From the NCBI GenBank assembly GCA_964343805.1, contig CAYFLR010000059.1, positions 1-37,351 on the forward strand: DNA of 37,351 nt. The letters are read 5' to 3'. The position numbers were made by a program, and so were the translations under genes. The DNA comes from CAYFLR01 sp964343805 (GTDB lineage Bacteria > Bdellovibrionota_B > Oligoflexia > CAYFLR01). Positions within the stretch are counted from its first letter, which is position 1; each line of letters opens with the position of its first letter. This document shows, in pieces, positions 1 to 9,356 of this stretch. The notes beneath the pieces were generated by a model that was not told where the DNA came from, ran no database searches, and saw nothing but the letters and a program-made list of their open reading frames with translations.

Positions 1-1
1 C

Positions 2-1852
2 ATCCAATCCATGACCACCACTCTTCCTCGCAACAGGGAAGCGACTCTAGCTGAAATAGAAAAATTGTGGCATGCGGGTTGCAGAGTAGTGAGAGTGACA
101 GTTCCCACCGCGGCTGATGTTGAACAATTACCCCATATAAGAAAAGCTTTAATTGAAAAAAACACCAAACCAGTACTGGTTGCTGACATTCATTTTAATC
201 CTCGTCTCGCCCTACTATCCGTACCTCATTTAGATAAGGTACGTATCAATCCTGGAAACTTCAGTGAGAAGAAAAAACGAGATGGATCTGAACTTGACCC
301 CCTCGAAGAGATTAAATCCAATCTATCCCCTTTGATAGAAGCTTTAAAAAAAGAAAACAAAACCCTGCGAATAGGTACCAACCATGGCTCTCTCTCAGAG
401 CGGATCTTGCATAAATTTGGTGATACCCCCTTAGGGATGGTAGAAGCCACCTTAGAATTTGTCAGGCTCTCCGCAGGGATGGATTTCCATAACATGGTAC
501 TTTCACTGAAAGCCTCGAATCCCAAAGTTATGATGGAAGCCAACCGTCTCTTAGTTGAAAAGTTAACTGCTGAAAAACTTTTCTATCCCATTCATCTGGG
601 GGTGACCGAAGCAGGTAATGGAGAGGATGGACGTATAAAATCGGCTCTCGGCATCGGCACTCTATTAAATGAAGGAACCGGTGATACTATTCGCGTTTCA
701 CTCACAGAAGATCCCATTTATGAAATTCCCTTTGCCAGTGAGCTAGTAGAAAAAATTCACTATTTAAAAAGGGATCAAAAGGCTTCATCCTATTCATTGT
801 CCAGGCTTCCAGCTCCCCCTTCACAAATGATAATTAAAGGACATAATTTTGCCCCTCTTGAAACTCCCAAAGTAGAGTTTAGAGTAAATCTGACCCAAGA
901 GACAAATCAAACATTCTATCAACAACTCAAAGATCAAAAGAAAGGTAAAGAATCTGCCACACCCCTGGAATTGATCAATTTAGACTGTTCCCGCTGTTCT
1001 CATATTGATCCGGGGAAGTTGGAAAAAATCATAGCAGATTTACCTCCAGATATAGTGATAAAACTCTCTCCTGCCGGTCACCCTCTGGAAGGATTTAGGA
1101 GTATTTTTTCTAAAATCCATATTGTTTACCTAGACAGTGATAATTATAAAACTAGGCAAGACTGGGAAGCTTGGCTCAGCGAGGCCTCTCACTCTCAATG
1201 GTGGATATCAGTTGATACTTTAAGAGATGAAGCTTCATGGGAGTCTCTCATTGCAGATTTCCATTCTCACTCTCTCAATCAACTTATTATAAAAAACCCC
1301 CTCTATCCCCCCTCTTCCGGTCAAAGTATTTTTATGGAAGAACTCATTAAATGGGGAGGACCTCTTCATCTGGCGGTTGAATCCTCAATTGAGAAACCGA
1401 GCATTGTAGAACTCACCACTTCCATTGGCACTCTCTTATGTCAGCAAAAAATACCCGTTATTTCGTTTTCGAGCCCACTGTTTAGCGAAGAGGAGAGCTT
1501 TAGACTCGGATATCAACTATTACAAGCCACTCAGACTCGTATTACTAAGGCCGAATTTATATCTTGCCCCTCTTGTGGACGGACTCTTTTTGATATTCAA
1601 TCCACCACAGAGCGCATAAAAAAACGATTTGACCATCTCAAAGGTTTGAAAATTGCCGTCATGGGATGCATCGTGAATGGTCCGGGAGAAATGGCTGATG
1701 CGGATTTCGGTTATGTAGGAGCGGCTCCTGGCAAAGTCAACCTTTTCGTTAAAAAAGAGTGTGTGGCTAAACAAATTCCTGCCGAAGATGCAGAAGAGCG
1801 ATTAGTGGAACTCATCAAACAGCATAACCAGTGGAAAGAGCCTACCCCTTAA
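2..1852 (+). CDS. ispG: 4-hydroxy-3-methylbut-2-enyl diphosphate synthase (IspG/GcpE), long form, 5' end missing
   Basis: IspG is the iron-sulfur enzyme that converts 2-C-methyl-erythritol 2,4-cyclodiphosphate to HMBPP in the non-mevalonate isoprenoid pathway. The reading frame is open from the first bases of the window: the residues before the first ATG read IQS, giving the conserved IQSMTTT motif, so that ATG is internal and the true start lies upstream. The N-terminal TIM barrel is followed by a large insertion (about residues 260-510) that distinguishes the long form, known from plants, Chlamydia and Bacteroidetes, from the roughly 370-residue E. coli enzyme. The C-terminal domain has the cluster ligands CPSC and GCIVNGPGE, then the usual DADFGYVG segment. 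The insertion carries its own CSRC pair. No following gene is close on this strand. Confidence 0.95.
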   Translation: MQSMTTTLPRNREATLAEIEKLWHAGCRVVRVTVPTAADVEQLPHIRKALIEKNTKPVLVADIHFNPRLALLSVPHLDKVRINPGNFSEKKKRDGSELDPLEEIKSNLSPLIEALKKENKTLRIGTNHGSLSERILHKFGDTPLGMVEATLEFVRLSAGMDFHNMVLSLKASNPKVMMEANRLLVEKLTAEKLFYPIHLGVTEAGNGEDGRIKSALGIGTLLNEGTGDTIRVSLTEDPIYEIPFASELVEKIHYLKRDQKASSYSLSRLPAPPSQMIIKGHNFAPLETPKVEFRVNLTQETNQTFYQQLKDQKKGKESATPLELINLDCSRCSHIDPGKLEKIIADLPPDIVIKLSPAGHPLEGFRSIFSKIHIVYLDSDNYKTRQDWEAWLSEASHSQWWISVDTLRDEASWESLIADFHSHSLNQLIIKNPLYPPSSGQSIFMEELIKWGGPLHLAVESSIEKPSIVELTTSIGTLLCQQKIPVISFSSPLFSEEESFRLGYQLLQATQTRITKAEFISCPSCGRTLFDIQSTTERIKKRFDHLKGLKIAVMGCIVNGPGEMADADFGYVGAAPGKVNLFVKKECVAKQIPAEDAEERLVELIKQHNQWKEPTP

Positions 1853-1935
1853 TGGGGATCTTGCCAAAATTTACCTGTATTTTCAAATAGATTTACATTT
1901 TGTTAACGCGTTATTATCATTTTCTTAAAATATTT

Positions 1936-1964
1936 TTGACGTTTCCAGACATTATTGTTATTTA
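1936..1964 (+). promoter_or_regulatory. candidate sigma70 promoter, no gene downstream
   Basis: TTGACG (1936-1941) and TATTTA (1959-1964) are separated by exactly 17 bases. No open frame follows before the terminator at 2119-2148, so if active it would produce a transcript of about 180 nt. The match is by eye in AT-rich DNA and may be chance. The rest of the 1853-2118 interval shows no gene and no other clear signal. Confidence 0.3.
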
Positions 1965-2118
1965 TTTAGGCGTCGATAGGATTTAAAGGACACAAAACAG
2001 AAGAGAGGTATTTCAACTTATTAGAATCACTTCACAAAAAATAAGCTAATCTAAATACCATCAATTATAGCCGCACACAGCAGCACATCACGTTTACATA
2101 CTTCTCCCTTTAAATACC

Positions 2119-2148
2119 AAAAAGCCCGCAGTTGCGGGCTTTTTTTTT
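2119..2148. terminator. bidirectional intrinsic terminator
   Basis: GCCCGC and GCGGGC pair around an AGTT loop. The stem is extended by A:T pairs on both sides, with nine T on the plus strand (2140-2148) and five on the minus strand. It sits five bases beyond the stop of the minus-strand gene at 2154, so it most likely ends that gene, and it can also stop plus-strand transcripts coming from ispG. Confidence 0.85.
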
Positions 2149-2153
2149 GCTTT

Positions 2154-3023
2154 TTACTCACTCAATATTGGCTTCAATTGCTGTTCCTTGGGAAAATCAA
2201 TAAATCTTCCATTTATAAAAAGAGAAGTATCTTGCAAGGGACCTAGGGAAGCAACCAAACGGCGGTAGCCATTAATAGTTCTTTCAATATGAGCCGCTTG
2301 TAAACAACTGGTTAATTCTTCCGTTAATAGAGACTGAAAATCAAATGAGGGCTCTTTTATCAGTAAATCATGGATTTTTCTCAATTTTTTAGGCTCGTGC
2401 TGAGATAGACAGGCGCTCAACCTGTCATGAGGGAGGATAGGATCCCGATGGATTCCCGGGAGATAAAAAATTTCTACTTGTTCTGGAAAGAGAGCTTCCC
2501 AATCCAAGACCACCTCCCATAACTTTCTTAATTGCTCACTGCCATATTTCCCCCCATGAACAATCCGGATTGGATTAACACTTTTCATAAAAGGGGCCAT
2601 TTTTGCGAGGTTGATTAAATTGTAAATATTTATAGATATATAAGGTCGTGTAGGGAAGGGAAGTAATCTTCTGTATATACCCTGTTCTTGCCACTTTGCC
2701 AGCAATGATCGGTTATGAACACTCCAAGGATATGCGGGGTTTTTCTGTTTACCAATGACTTCTAAAACTCGCCCTTCCACCGCTTGGATTTTAAAATCAA
2801 AGAGCTGACGTTCCATCCGATAGAGCTGAATATGATTTAGTTTTTCTAGACTATCGATCCATAACCGTTGTTTTTTATTGTTTATTTTGATTTCAGCGGC
2901 ATGTCTTTGATTAGAAAATAGCCCCCTTTTCCCTTTAGTCTCTTTTGCTCTCCGCTGATAAAAAAGCGAAAAGGCAATGGCAAACAGAGCCAAAGTTAAA
3001 ATCATGTTATTTCTCTTAATCAT
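2154..3023 (-). CDS. membrane-anchored protein resembling a DsbA/thioredoxin fold without CxxC
   Basis: I do not recognise this gene with certainty. Starting at ATG 3023 it has a short basic N-terminus and one hydrophobic segment (MILTLALFAIAFSLFY), so it is probably an inner-membrane anchor with a periplasmic domain; an in-frame TTG lies at 3038. The C-terminal half resembles the helical insert and last strands of DsbA-type thioredoxins: an LSACLSQ segment, a KIHDLLIKE helix, then SLFINGRFIDF, which matches the FFINGR strand near the cis-Pro region of that family. The usual redox CxxC is absent, so a redox role is doubtful and a chaperone or scaffold role is possible. It is transcribed alone, divergently from the next gene, and ends at a strong terminator. 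Confidence 0.6.
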   Translation of the reverse strand: MIKRNNMILTLALFAIAFSLFYQRRAKETKGKRGLFSNQRHAAEIKINNKKQRLWIDSLEKLNHIQLYRMERQLFDFKIQAVEGRVLEVIGKQKNPAYPWSVHNRSLLAKWQEQGIYRRLLPFPTRPYISINIYNLINLAKMAPFMKSVNPIRIVHGGKYGSEQLRKLWEVVLDWEALFPEQVEIFYLPGIHRDPILPHDRLSACLSQHEPKKLRKIHDLLIKEPSFDFQSLLTEELTSCLQAAHIERTINGYRRLVASLGPLQDTSLFINGRFIDFPKEQQLKPILSE

Positions 3024-3053
3024 ACCGTAAATTTCCAATTATACTTATTTTTA

Positions 3054-3069
3054 TGATATAACCATATCA
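3054..3069. promoter_or_regulatory. palindrome in divergent intergenic region
   Basis: TGATAT and ATATCA form a perfect inverted repeat around a four-base spacer, between the starts of the minus-strand gene at 3023 and the plus-strand gene at 3196. Size and position fit a dimeric regulator site, but the DNA is AT-rich and chance is possible. Confidence 0.3.
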
Positions 3070-3115
3070 CAACTCACTAAATATATTAACTTTATAAAAA
3101 TTAATTTTAATTATT

Positions 3116-3135
3116 TTTGTGATATAAAACACAAA
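3116..3135. promoter_or_regulatory. inverted repeat upstream of the 3196 gene
   Basis: TTTGTG and CACAAA flank eight bases. It lies about 25 bases upstream of a TATAAT hexamer at 3161-3166 that probably serves the plus-strand gene, so it could be an operator for that promoter. No convincing -35 box was found. Confidence 0.3.
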
Positions 3136-3195
3136 TGTGATAATATTATTATAACAAATGTATAATACCAAATAAGTGGGTAAAGGAGCTATTTT

Positions 3196-3996
3196 GTGAA
3201 GGGGCGCCCCAGCCAAGAGGCCTATAATAAACTGAACCTACTAGGAAAGGCTTATACCGATGTTAAGTGGGATTTTAAAGACTTACTGGTCGATCGTGCT
3301 CCCTCCTACGATGATCTAGGTAAGCGCATTTGCCTGTATAGCGAGAGTGGTTCTCATAAAAACTCAGTCTATAACTGGTGCCACAATTACCCCTCTAAGA
3401 AACAAGGTAAAAAGAATACATCTATAGACCCTGATAAAATAAGAGAATTCTATATCGCCCTATTTTCTTATCTAAAAGGCACAATTCCCGAAAACATTCG
3501 CCTTTTTTACCCCTATTGGACGGAAGCCATCTACCATACCTGGGATCGTCCTCCGGAACAGGTTCATTTCTTCTTTGACCAAGATGTATTAATTACAGTT
3601 CAAGGAATTTATAAGAATGGCCATCTCTTTACCCAGGATTTAAAGGTCACCTTTGACTTCCTGCTTTATTCTCTGTTTTCTGGCGGAGAGGTCCCATCCA
3701 AAGTAATTGGTTCTAACTACTTTACCCATCCCATGACACTCAATCTGCCTGCCACCTTTCACCAAAATATGAAGGAGTACATAATAGGTTGGTGGAATGT
3801 ATTTACCGCCATTACCACCAGGGCTATTCATAAAATTGGAGGTCAAAAAGTTCTCCAGTTTGAGATTCATCCTCTAAATGGTTGTTCCCAAGAAGATCTT
3901 TTCCTGCTATTTGATATTAATAAGGAATTGAAAGCTGAAAGCTTCAGTAGATGGCCTCCCGTAGGAGAGTCATTTCTAGAAGCGCTCCCTTATTAG
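3196..3996 (+). CDS. unrecognised 266-residue protein, in a likely operon with lpdA
   Basis: The start is a GTG preceded by a good AAAGGAG ribosome binding site. The product is probably soluble: there is no signal peptide or long hydrophobic segment. It is rich in aromatic residues (motifs such as YNWCHNYPSKK, LFYPYWTEAIYHTW and IIGWWNVFTAITTRAIHK). The basic, polar N-terminal 80 residues could bind nucleic acid, but I see no clear helix-turn-helix. The lpdA start follows only 27 bases downstream on the same strand, so the two are probably cotranscribed. The upstream region holds a TATAAT box and two inverted repeats, which would fit an autoregulated gene. Function is unknown. Confidence 0.7.
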   Translation: MKGRPSQEAYNKLNLLGKAYTDVKWDFKDLLVDRAPSYDDLGKRICLYSESGSHKNSVYNWCHNYPSKKQGKKNTSIDPDKIREFYIALFSYLKGTIPENIRLFYPYWTEAIYHTWDRPPEQVHFFFDQDVLITVQGIYKNGHLFTQDLKVTFDFLLYSLFSGGEVPSKVIGSNYFTHPMTLNLPATFHQNMKEYIIGWWNVFTAITTRAIHKIGGQKVLQFEIHPLNGCSQEDLFLLFDINKELKAESFSRWPPVGESFLEALPY

Positions 3997-4023
3997 CACT
4001 AAATCAAACTCAAGCAGGAGATT

Positions 4024-5421
4024 ATGATGAAAATAAATACAGTCGTTATTGGTGGCGGTCCTGGTGGATATGTTGCAGCTATTCGTTTGGCCCAACTCGG
4101 TGTAGAAACAGCACTGATTGAACAAGAAAATGTGGGTGGTACCTGTCTTAATGTGGGATGTATCCCATCCAAGGCCCTTATTCATGCAGCTAAGAGTTAC
4201 TATGGAGCTAAAAACTCCTATAAACGTATGGGGATACAAATTCCTGAAGTGGGAATCTCCTTTGAATCAACCTTAAAATGGAAAGGGCAAGTAATTAAAA
4301 AGCTCACCAGTGGTATTTTAAACCTACTTAAAGGAAATAAAGTAAATTTAATTGAAGGCAAAGCCTCCTTTGTAGATACTCACACCCTTAAAGTTGAAAA
4401 AGAAGGGGAAACCACCGAGATTGAGTTTAAGAATTGTATCATTGCCACTGGCAGTAAACCGGTTCATATTCCCGCATTTAAAGTAGATCAAGATAAGATT
4501 GTTGACTCCACTGGAGCTCTCAGCCTCCCTGACCTTCCTGCCAGCCTCGCTATTATCGGAGGTGGATATATAGGTTTAGAACTCGGCATGGCTTATGCCA
4601 AACTAGGCACCAAAGTTACCGTAGTGGAAGCACTAGATACCATCTTAGCTCAATTTGACGATGATGTAATAAAAGTGATTCAGACTAAATTGAAACGTCT
4701 CAGAGTCAAAGTTTGGGAAAAAAGCTCCGCCCTGGAATGCCAAGTGGTGGATAACCAGGTGGAACTAAAACTTTCCACTCCAAAGGGGGAGCAGGTAGTA
4801 AAAGCCGACCACCTTTTTGTATCTGTGGGGCGTAGACCTTACACAGAGGGTCTTAATTTAGTAGCAACAGGTATCGCACCGAACGAGCAAGGTTTTATTG
4901 AGGTTGATAAGCAGATGAAAACATCAGTATCTCATATTTTCGCCATTGGAGATGTGGTGGGGCAACCGATGCTGGCTCACAAAGCCTCTAAAGAAGGAGA
5001 AATTGCAGCTGGGGCTATTGCCGAAAATACATCTCTCAGTCGAGGACCCATACCCTCCATCGTATTTACAGACCCGGAAATTGCTAGCTGCGGTCTCTCG
5101 GAAAAAGAGCTGCAAGAACAAGATATTCCATATAAAAAATCAACCTTCCCACTCACCGCGCTGGGTCGAGCCGCCACCACCAATGAGACCGATGGCTTTG
5201 CTAAAATTCTCACCGATGAGGAGAATCAAAAAGTCTTAGGTGTCATCCTCGTTGGTCCTCATACCTCTGATATGATTGGAGAAGCAAGTCTGGCTCTCAC
5301 TGAAAACTTAACAGTGGAACAAATTGCTCATACGATTCATCCGCACCCCACTTTTGGGGAGATTATGATGGAAACCGCTCAAGGAGCTTTTGGGCAAGCC
5401 ATTCACAAGCTTAACAGTTAA
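4024..5421 (+). CDS. lpdA: dihydrolipoyl dehydrogenase (E3)
   Basis: This FAD-dependent flavoprotein reoxidises dihydrolipoamide in the pyruvate and 2-oxoglutarate dehydrogenase and glycine cleavage complexes. The N-terminal dinucleotide-binding motif GGGPGGYVAA is followed by the redox disulfide CLNVGC (Cys41, Cys46). A second Rossmann motif, IIGGGYIGLELG, binds NAD. The FAD motif FAIGDV and the C-terminal active-site pair HPTFGE (His441, Glu446) are present. At 465 residues it is full length. A GCAGGAG ribosome site precedes two in-frame ATGs at 4024 and 4027. No E1 or E2 genes lie nearby, so this copy is unlinked from a dehydrogenase complex and sits behind an unknown gene instead. Confidence 0.97.
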   Translation: MMKINTVVIGGGPGGYVAAIRLAQLGVETALIEQENVGGTCLNVGCIPSKALIHAAKSYYGAKNSYKRMGIQIPEVGISFESTLKWKGQVIKKLTSGILNLLKGNKVNLIEGKASFVDTHTLKVEKEGETTEIEFKNCIIATGSKPVHIPAFKVDQDKIVDSTGALSLPDLPASLAIIGGGYIGLELGMAYAKLGTKVTVVEALDTILAQFDDDVIKVIQTKLKRLRVKVWEKSSALECQVVDNQVELKLSTPKGEQVVKADHLFVSVGRRPYTEGLNLVATGIAPNEQGFIEVDKQMKTSVSHIFAIGDVVGQPMLAHKASKEGEIAAGAIAENTSLSRGPIPSIVFTDPEIASCGLSEKELQEQDIPYKKSTFPLTALGRAATTNETDGFAKILTDEENQKVLGVILVGPHTSDMIGEASLALTENLTVEQIAHTIHPHPTFGEIMMETAQGAFGQAIHKLNS

Positions 5422-5559
5422 ATTAAGCATTTATTAAATAATTTGGTCCAGAATTGTTTTTTTTCAGGGGTACCTAACCTATTAAATAGACTAGCCTTTC
5501 TCACTTTTCTTCAAAATCACCCTCAAGTGCCGACCCAAATGTTTAAGGGAAAAAAGTGA

Positions 5560-5583
5560 GCCTCAAATAATAATTTTTGAGGC
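5560..5583 (+). terminator. hairpin downstream of lpdA, weak terminator at best
   Basis: GCCTCAAA and TTTGAGGC form an 8-bp stem with an 8-base loop, followed by a run of C rather than T, so it is not a canonical intrinsic terminator. Just upstream, CTCACTTTT (from about 5500) can also pair with AAAAGTGAG at 5552-5560, an alternative longer-range stem. The 5422-5647 interval holds nothing else except the GAGGAGG ribosome site of the next gene. Confidence 0.35.
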
Positions 5584-5647
5584 CCCCCAGCGTTTTAACC
5601 AGGTAACCAACAAAAATAACAATTTATTAACTTGAGGAGGAAGAATT

Positions 5648-8345
5648 ATGGAACGAAATTGGTTTAAATGGCTCACCGCCCTACTCATCTCTTTCTCACT
5701 GGCATTCACATTTGCTTGTACCAAAGCAGATAGCACCAGTGAAGATGATAGCGAAACAGCAAGTGAGGAAAGTAGTAGCTCAACTGGAGGAACCACGAGC
5801 AGCGGAACCACGCTTGCAACCCCAACCAGCACCGCCATTACAGTAAGTGGAGCTTTAGCCCTGGCATCATCAGCATCTTCATCTGCTTCTTTAGTAGATT
5901 CTGCTGATGAAACACAATATTGGGTGAAATGTGTCACCACATCAATCACAGATGTGAAAGCCTGTATTGATGATGTAGAAGAAGAGGCCTTCTCACTCAC
6001 CTGTGACGGTTTCCGTAGCAAGAGATTTGGTTGCTTTATCCTTTCTGGGACAGATGAAACCAATCTCAACATTGTGGGAATGATTACCTCAGACGATCTC
6101 GTTATGGGTGCTAATACCACCGATGCTTCCATGACTATCAGCTTCGACCCAGAGACTGGTATGGCTTCTATTGAATTTGATCAAGTCGCCAAAACTACAG
6201 GTGGAGAAGAAGTTGAAGTTGAAGTTGAAGATGTCCAAGTGGAAGTTCCCACTGAACTTCTGGACCTTAATTTAACATCCGGTAACTATGATTTCCGTCA
6301 CTGTCATACTTCTCGTGACAAAGCCCAAAAAGGGGAATTTGATGAAGCCGGTGACACCTGTGAACATGGTTGGGATGAATTTCTCTATGTTCATTTTACC
6401 CCAGGTGAAACCTATACATTCCCTAGACTNNNNNNNNNNNNNNNNNNNNNNNNNNNNNNNNNNNNNNNNNNNNNNNNNNNNNNNNNNNNNNNNNNNNNNN
6501 NNNNNNNNNNNNNNNNNNNNNNNNNNNNNNNNNNNNNNNNNNNNNNNNNNNNNNCAAAAAAGAAAGCATAAGGATGATGAGGATGATGAATTTAAAGCCA
6601 TGCTCGGCAGTACTTATGGTCTAAAGAAAGAGTGTACCGGTTTAGTAGAAGATCTAGTTATCGAATTTGAAGCGGGTAAATACTCAGTTAAAGAAGGCGA
6701 AAGAAAAAGAAAAGTCTGCTACGACGGCACCTGGGAAAGTAAAACTGACTTAGTAAACAGTATCCTTGAAGATGAAGAAAAGAGAATGGAAGAAGGCGAT
6801 GAAGGTGGACTTCTTCAGTGGTGTGGTCAGTGGCAAGGTCTAAAAAGCTCTGATGACAAAGAAAGAAGAAAAAATCGTTTTATCGCTGACTGTAATATGT
6901 ATCTCTTTGGCGATGTGGGTGAAGAGGAAGAAAATAGAGCTGGTGCAGAACTGGTAAGATCTTTCCTACAAGCCTTGGCTGATATGCGTCACCAAGGTGG
7001 TGGAGACAATCGTTTTAAAGAATTTAAAGATGCGTTTAAATCTATCAACATTGATAGTTTAGATGCCAGCGCTGCCACTTACGATGAGCCACTTCAAGTG
7101 CTTGCCAAAGCATGGGCCGTGGTAGAGTGGGATTGGAGTCTGCGTCAAAAACTAGAGCTGGCAGCTGAAAACATTGCCACTGCAGTTGATGCTTCAGGGT
7201 ATAATCATTTAAGCGATATTAATGGTAAAACAGGTCGTGCTTTCATTATTGAATTTCTCACCGACCCCGATAACCAGCAAGATATCAACCGTAAACTCTG
7301 TGATGGAGATCATGAGTATGACTTCACTCCATTCTTAGAAGAGACCTGGTTCACCACTTTTACCGATAAAATTACAGAGCAGCCTAAGTGGGAAGAACAA
7401 AAGCCGGTGACTTTTAACTCTGAAGATGCTGAAACCGATGTCCTAGCATTTATCAACAACCTTATTGATTCTGGCAAGCTCGGTCTTTGTGAAGAGACTC
7501 ATTTTTCAGATGTAAAGAACTGCTTTGGTGAAAATGCCCATCAATGTTTTGGCAATGAGTTCAATAATGCGGGACCCGCCTTAACTTGGATTACTCACAT
7601 GTATTGGCCCATTTCTGAAGCTCTCCTTTTCAAGAGCATCAAAGACATTGGTGCAGCACTCAGTGACCCCGATGGCGATGGAAATGGAACCCTTAAAGCA
7701 GATGGAACTCCTAACGATTCTTACAACGATGCGGAAGAGGACTTTGCAGCTTTAAAAGAAAAGGTCACTGCGCTGGCTGACAAGTTCGAGCATTATAAAT
7801 GGATGAAAGAAGAGTTAGGTCGAATGGAAAATAGAAGCCACGGTGCAGATAGTAAACTCTTTGAACTCACTCAATGGATCAGCGATGACATTGCCAGACA
7901 ATCTTATAGACATGATAAAACCTATAAGCCTGTACTTCGCAAGATCATGGCAAAATCCACCTGTCCTTTTGATGCCAGTATCTCTCACGATCCACTCTGG
8001 GATGGAGAGAAGACCTCCTTTCCTGTCATCGTTAGAAGCCCTGTTCGTCGTAAAGTGGCTGGCGATGTAACCACATCTCTAAAGTTAGATGAAGACGACA
8101 CTGGAACCAAATTCCAAGTGGAAGATGCCAGGGTCAATATGGAGAGAGATGGACAATGTTACTGGGGTAATATCCAACGCCTCAATCACTTAACTATTAC
8201 TGAAACCACCTTTAAGGGATCTTATTCAGAAGGTTGGGTTGATACCTGTCGTGAAGATGATTCCGGTAGCAGTGATGAGGATGAGGACGATGAAGGTCCA
8301 ATGCATCATGAAGCCTTCAATGCGAAGATTAAAGCCGATGATTAA
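5648..8345 (+). CDS. very large acidic lipoprotein, interrupted by an assembly gap
   Basis: The start ATG follows a strong GAGGAGGAAG ribosome site. The N-terminus is a lipoprotein-type signal (basic start, hydrophobic core, Cys24 in an FTFAC context), followed by a Ser/Thr/Gly/Glu-rich linker. Across the N run at 6430-6554 the frame changes, but both sides have the same acidic composition and codon style. I therefore treat them as one gene whose real gap length is one more than a multiple of three. The downstream part (about 597 residues) has scattered Cys, a DPDGDGNGTLKADG segment resembling a calcium-binding DxDxDG loop (around 7665-7705) and an acidic Asp/Glu run near its end. No family is recognised. 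It is probably anchored in the outer membrane. A strong terminator follows. Confidence 0.75.
6430..6554. other. assembly gap of 125 N
   Basis: This unknown sequence lies inside the acidic lipoprotein gene. The reading frames on the two sides differ by one base, which suggests that the stated length is an estimate rather than a real frameshift. Confidence 0.95.
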
Positions 8346-8370
8346 TTAATTATGAACCTTTAACTTTATG

Positions 8371-8404
8371 GGCGTCTCTCGTTACGGCGAGAGGCGCCTT
8401 TTTT
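8371..8404 (+). terminator. intrinsic terminator of the acidic lipoprotein gene
   Basis: An 11-bp stem (8371-8381 with 8388-8398, one G:T pair) with a six-base loop is followed by six T. It lies 25 bases past the stop codon and overlaps the 3' end of the convergent transketolase gene, so it separates the two converging transcripts. Confidence 0.9.
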
Positions 8405-9356
8405 ATTTTAGGAGACTCACTATTGATTCATGCAACCTAGAGGTACTGAGTCCCAGCTGATCTTGTAAATACTTATGAGATCCCATTTTAATAGAGTAGA
8501 GCTGATCCTTGTGTATCGCTATCTTTTTTAGCAGCGGGAATCTTTTTAAAGAAGGGCTGTGTTCCGCCAAGATATTACCTACTAACTGCCCAAATCCTCC
8601 TGCTGCAATATGCTCCTCCACTGTAATGAGGACCTTTGCTTTCTTTGCTTCATTCAAAACAAACTGGATATCCAAATCAGTAAAGTGAGAAAAGTGAACT
8701 AAACGAAAGGGCATTTTTATCATATCACTCAGCTTCAAAACCTGATTGAGGATAGGACCAAAAGAAAGCAGTGCTATTTCTCCCTCCTCTTTCAAAACAA
8801 GAGGCTGATAGGATTTGTCCTGATAGAGCCCCTCTATAGAGGCATCAATTCGAGAGGCTGGAAGTAATTCCTCATCACCCGTTTTAGTAATCCTTATATA
8901 GTAAGGGTGGGAGGATTGATGGGCTAATCTGATGTATTTGCTGGCTTCTAGTGGAGTGGCAGGAGATGCAATTTTAAAGTTGGGAAGAGTATTTAAAAGA
9001 GCCAAGTCCTCCACTCCATGATGGGTGATTCCTTGCTCTCCATAGATAAGACCTGCACCAGCTGCGATCACAACTATATTGTGCTTCTGTTGACCTACCA
9101 ATATCTTGAGCTGCTCTAACACCCTTAATGAGACAAAAGGCACCAGAGAATAGATGAATACCTTTTTCCCCTGATTTGCTAAACCAGCCGCCACACCCAC
9201 CATATTTTGTTCGCTCACTCCGGCATTGATAAATTGCCCTTTAAAATCTCGGGCAAAATTCTCCACTGAGGAAAACCCCATATCACCGACCATGAGATAG
9301 GTATTCGGATCTTGTTTTGCTAAGTTATATAGTTCTTTAAATACCGCGTTTCTCAA
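8403..9356 (-). CDS. transketolase, C-terminal subunit (pyrimidine-binding and C-terminal domains)
   Basis: This 317-residue protein is the C-terminal half of a split transketolase, which moves two-carbon units between sugars using thiamine diphosphate. The pyrimidine-binding domain covers about residues 1-165 and contains NAGVSEQNMVGVAAGLA, where the Glu is the cofactor-activating residue. It also has the YGEQGITHHGVEDLALL loop typical of stand-alone C-subunits. The C-terminal domain (about 190-317) contains VEEHIAAGGFG. Its start overlaps the end of the upstream epimerase-transketolase fusion gene by four bases (ATGA), so the two halves are translationally coupled and presumably form one enzyme. 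Such split pairs often act in specialised sugar metabolism rather than in the pentose phosphate pathway; its substrate here is unknown. Confidence 0.9.
   Translation of the reverse strand: MRNAVFKELYNLAKQDPNTYLMVGDMGFSSVENFARDFKGQFINAGVSEQNMVGVAAGLANQGKKVFIYSLVPFVSLRVLEQLKILVGQQKHNIVVIAAGAGLIYGEQGITHHGVEDLALLNTLPNFKIASPATPLEASKYIRLAHQSSHPYYIRITKTGDEELLPASRIDASIEGLYQDKSYQPLVLKEEGEIALLSFGPILNQVLKLSDMIKMPFRLVHFSHFTDLDIQFVLNEAKKAKVLITVEEHIAAGGFGQLVGNILAEHSPSLKRFPLLKKIAIHKDQLYSIKMGSHKYLQDQLGLSTSRLHESIVSLLK

Noticed and set aside
5563..6132. 189-residue minus-strand open frame opposite the acidic lipoprotein gene
   Set aside because: It is antisense to a gene with a clear signal peptide and ribosome site, and its sequence is low-complexity Ser/Val mirroring the linker.
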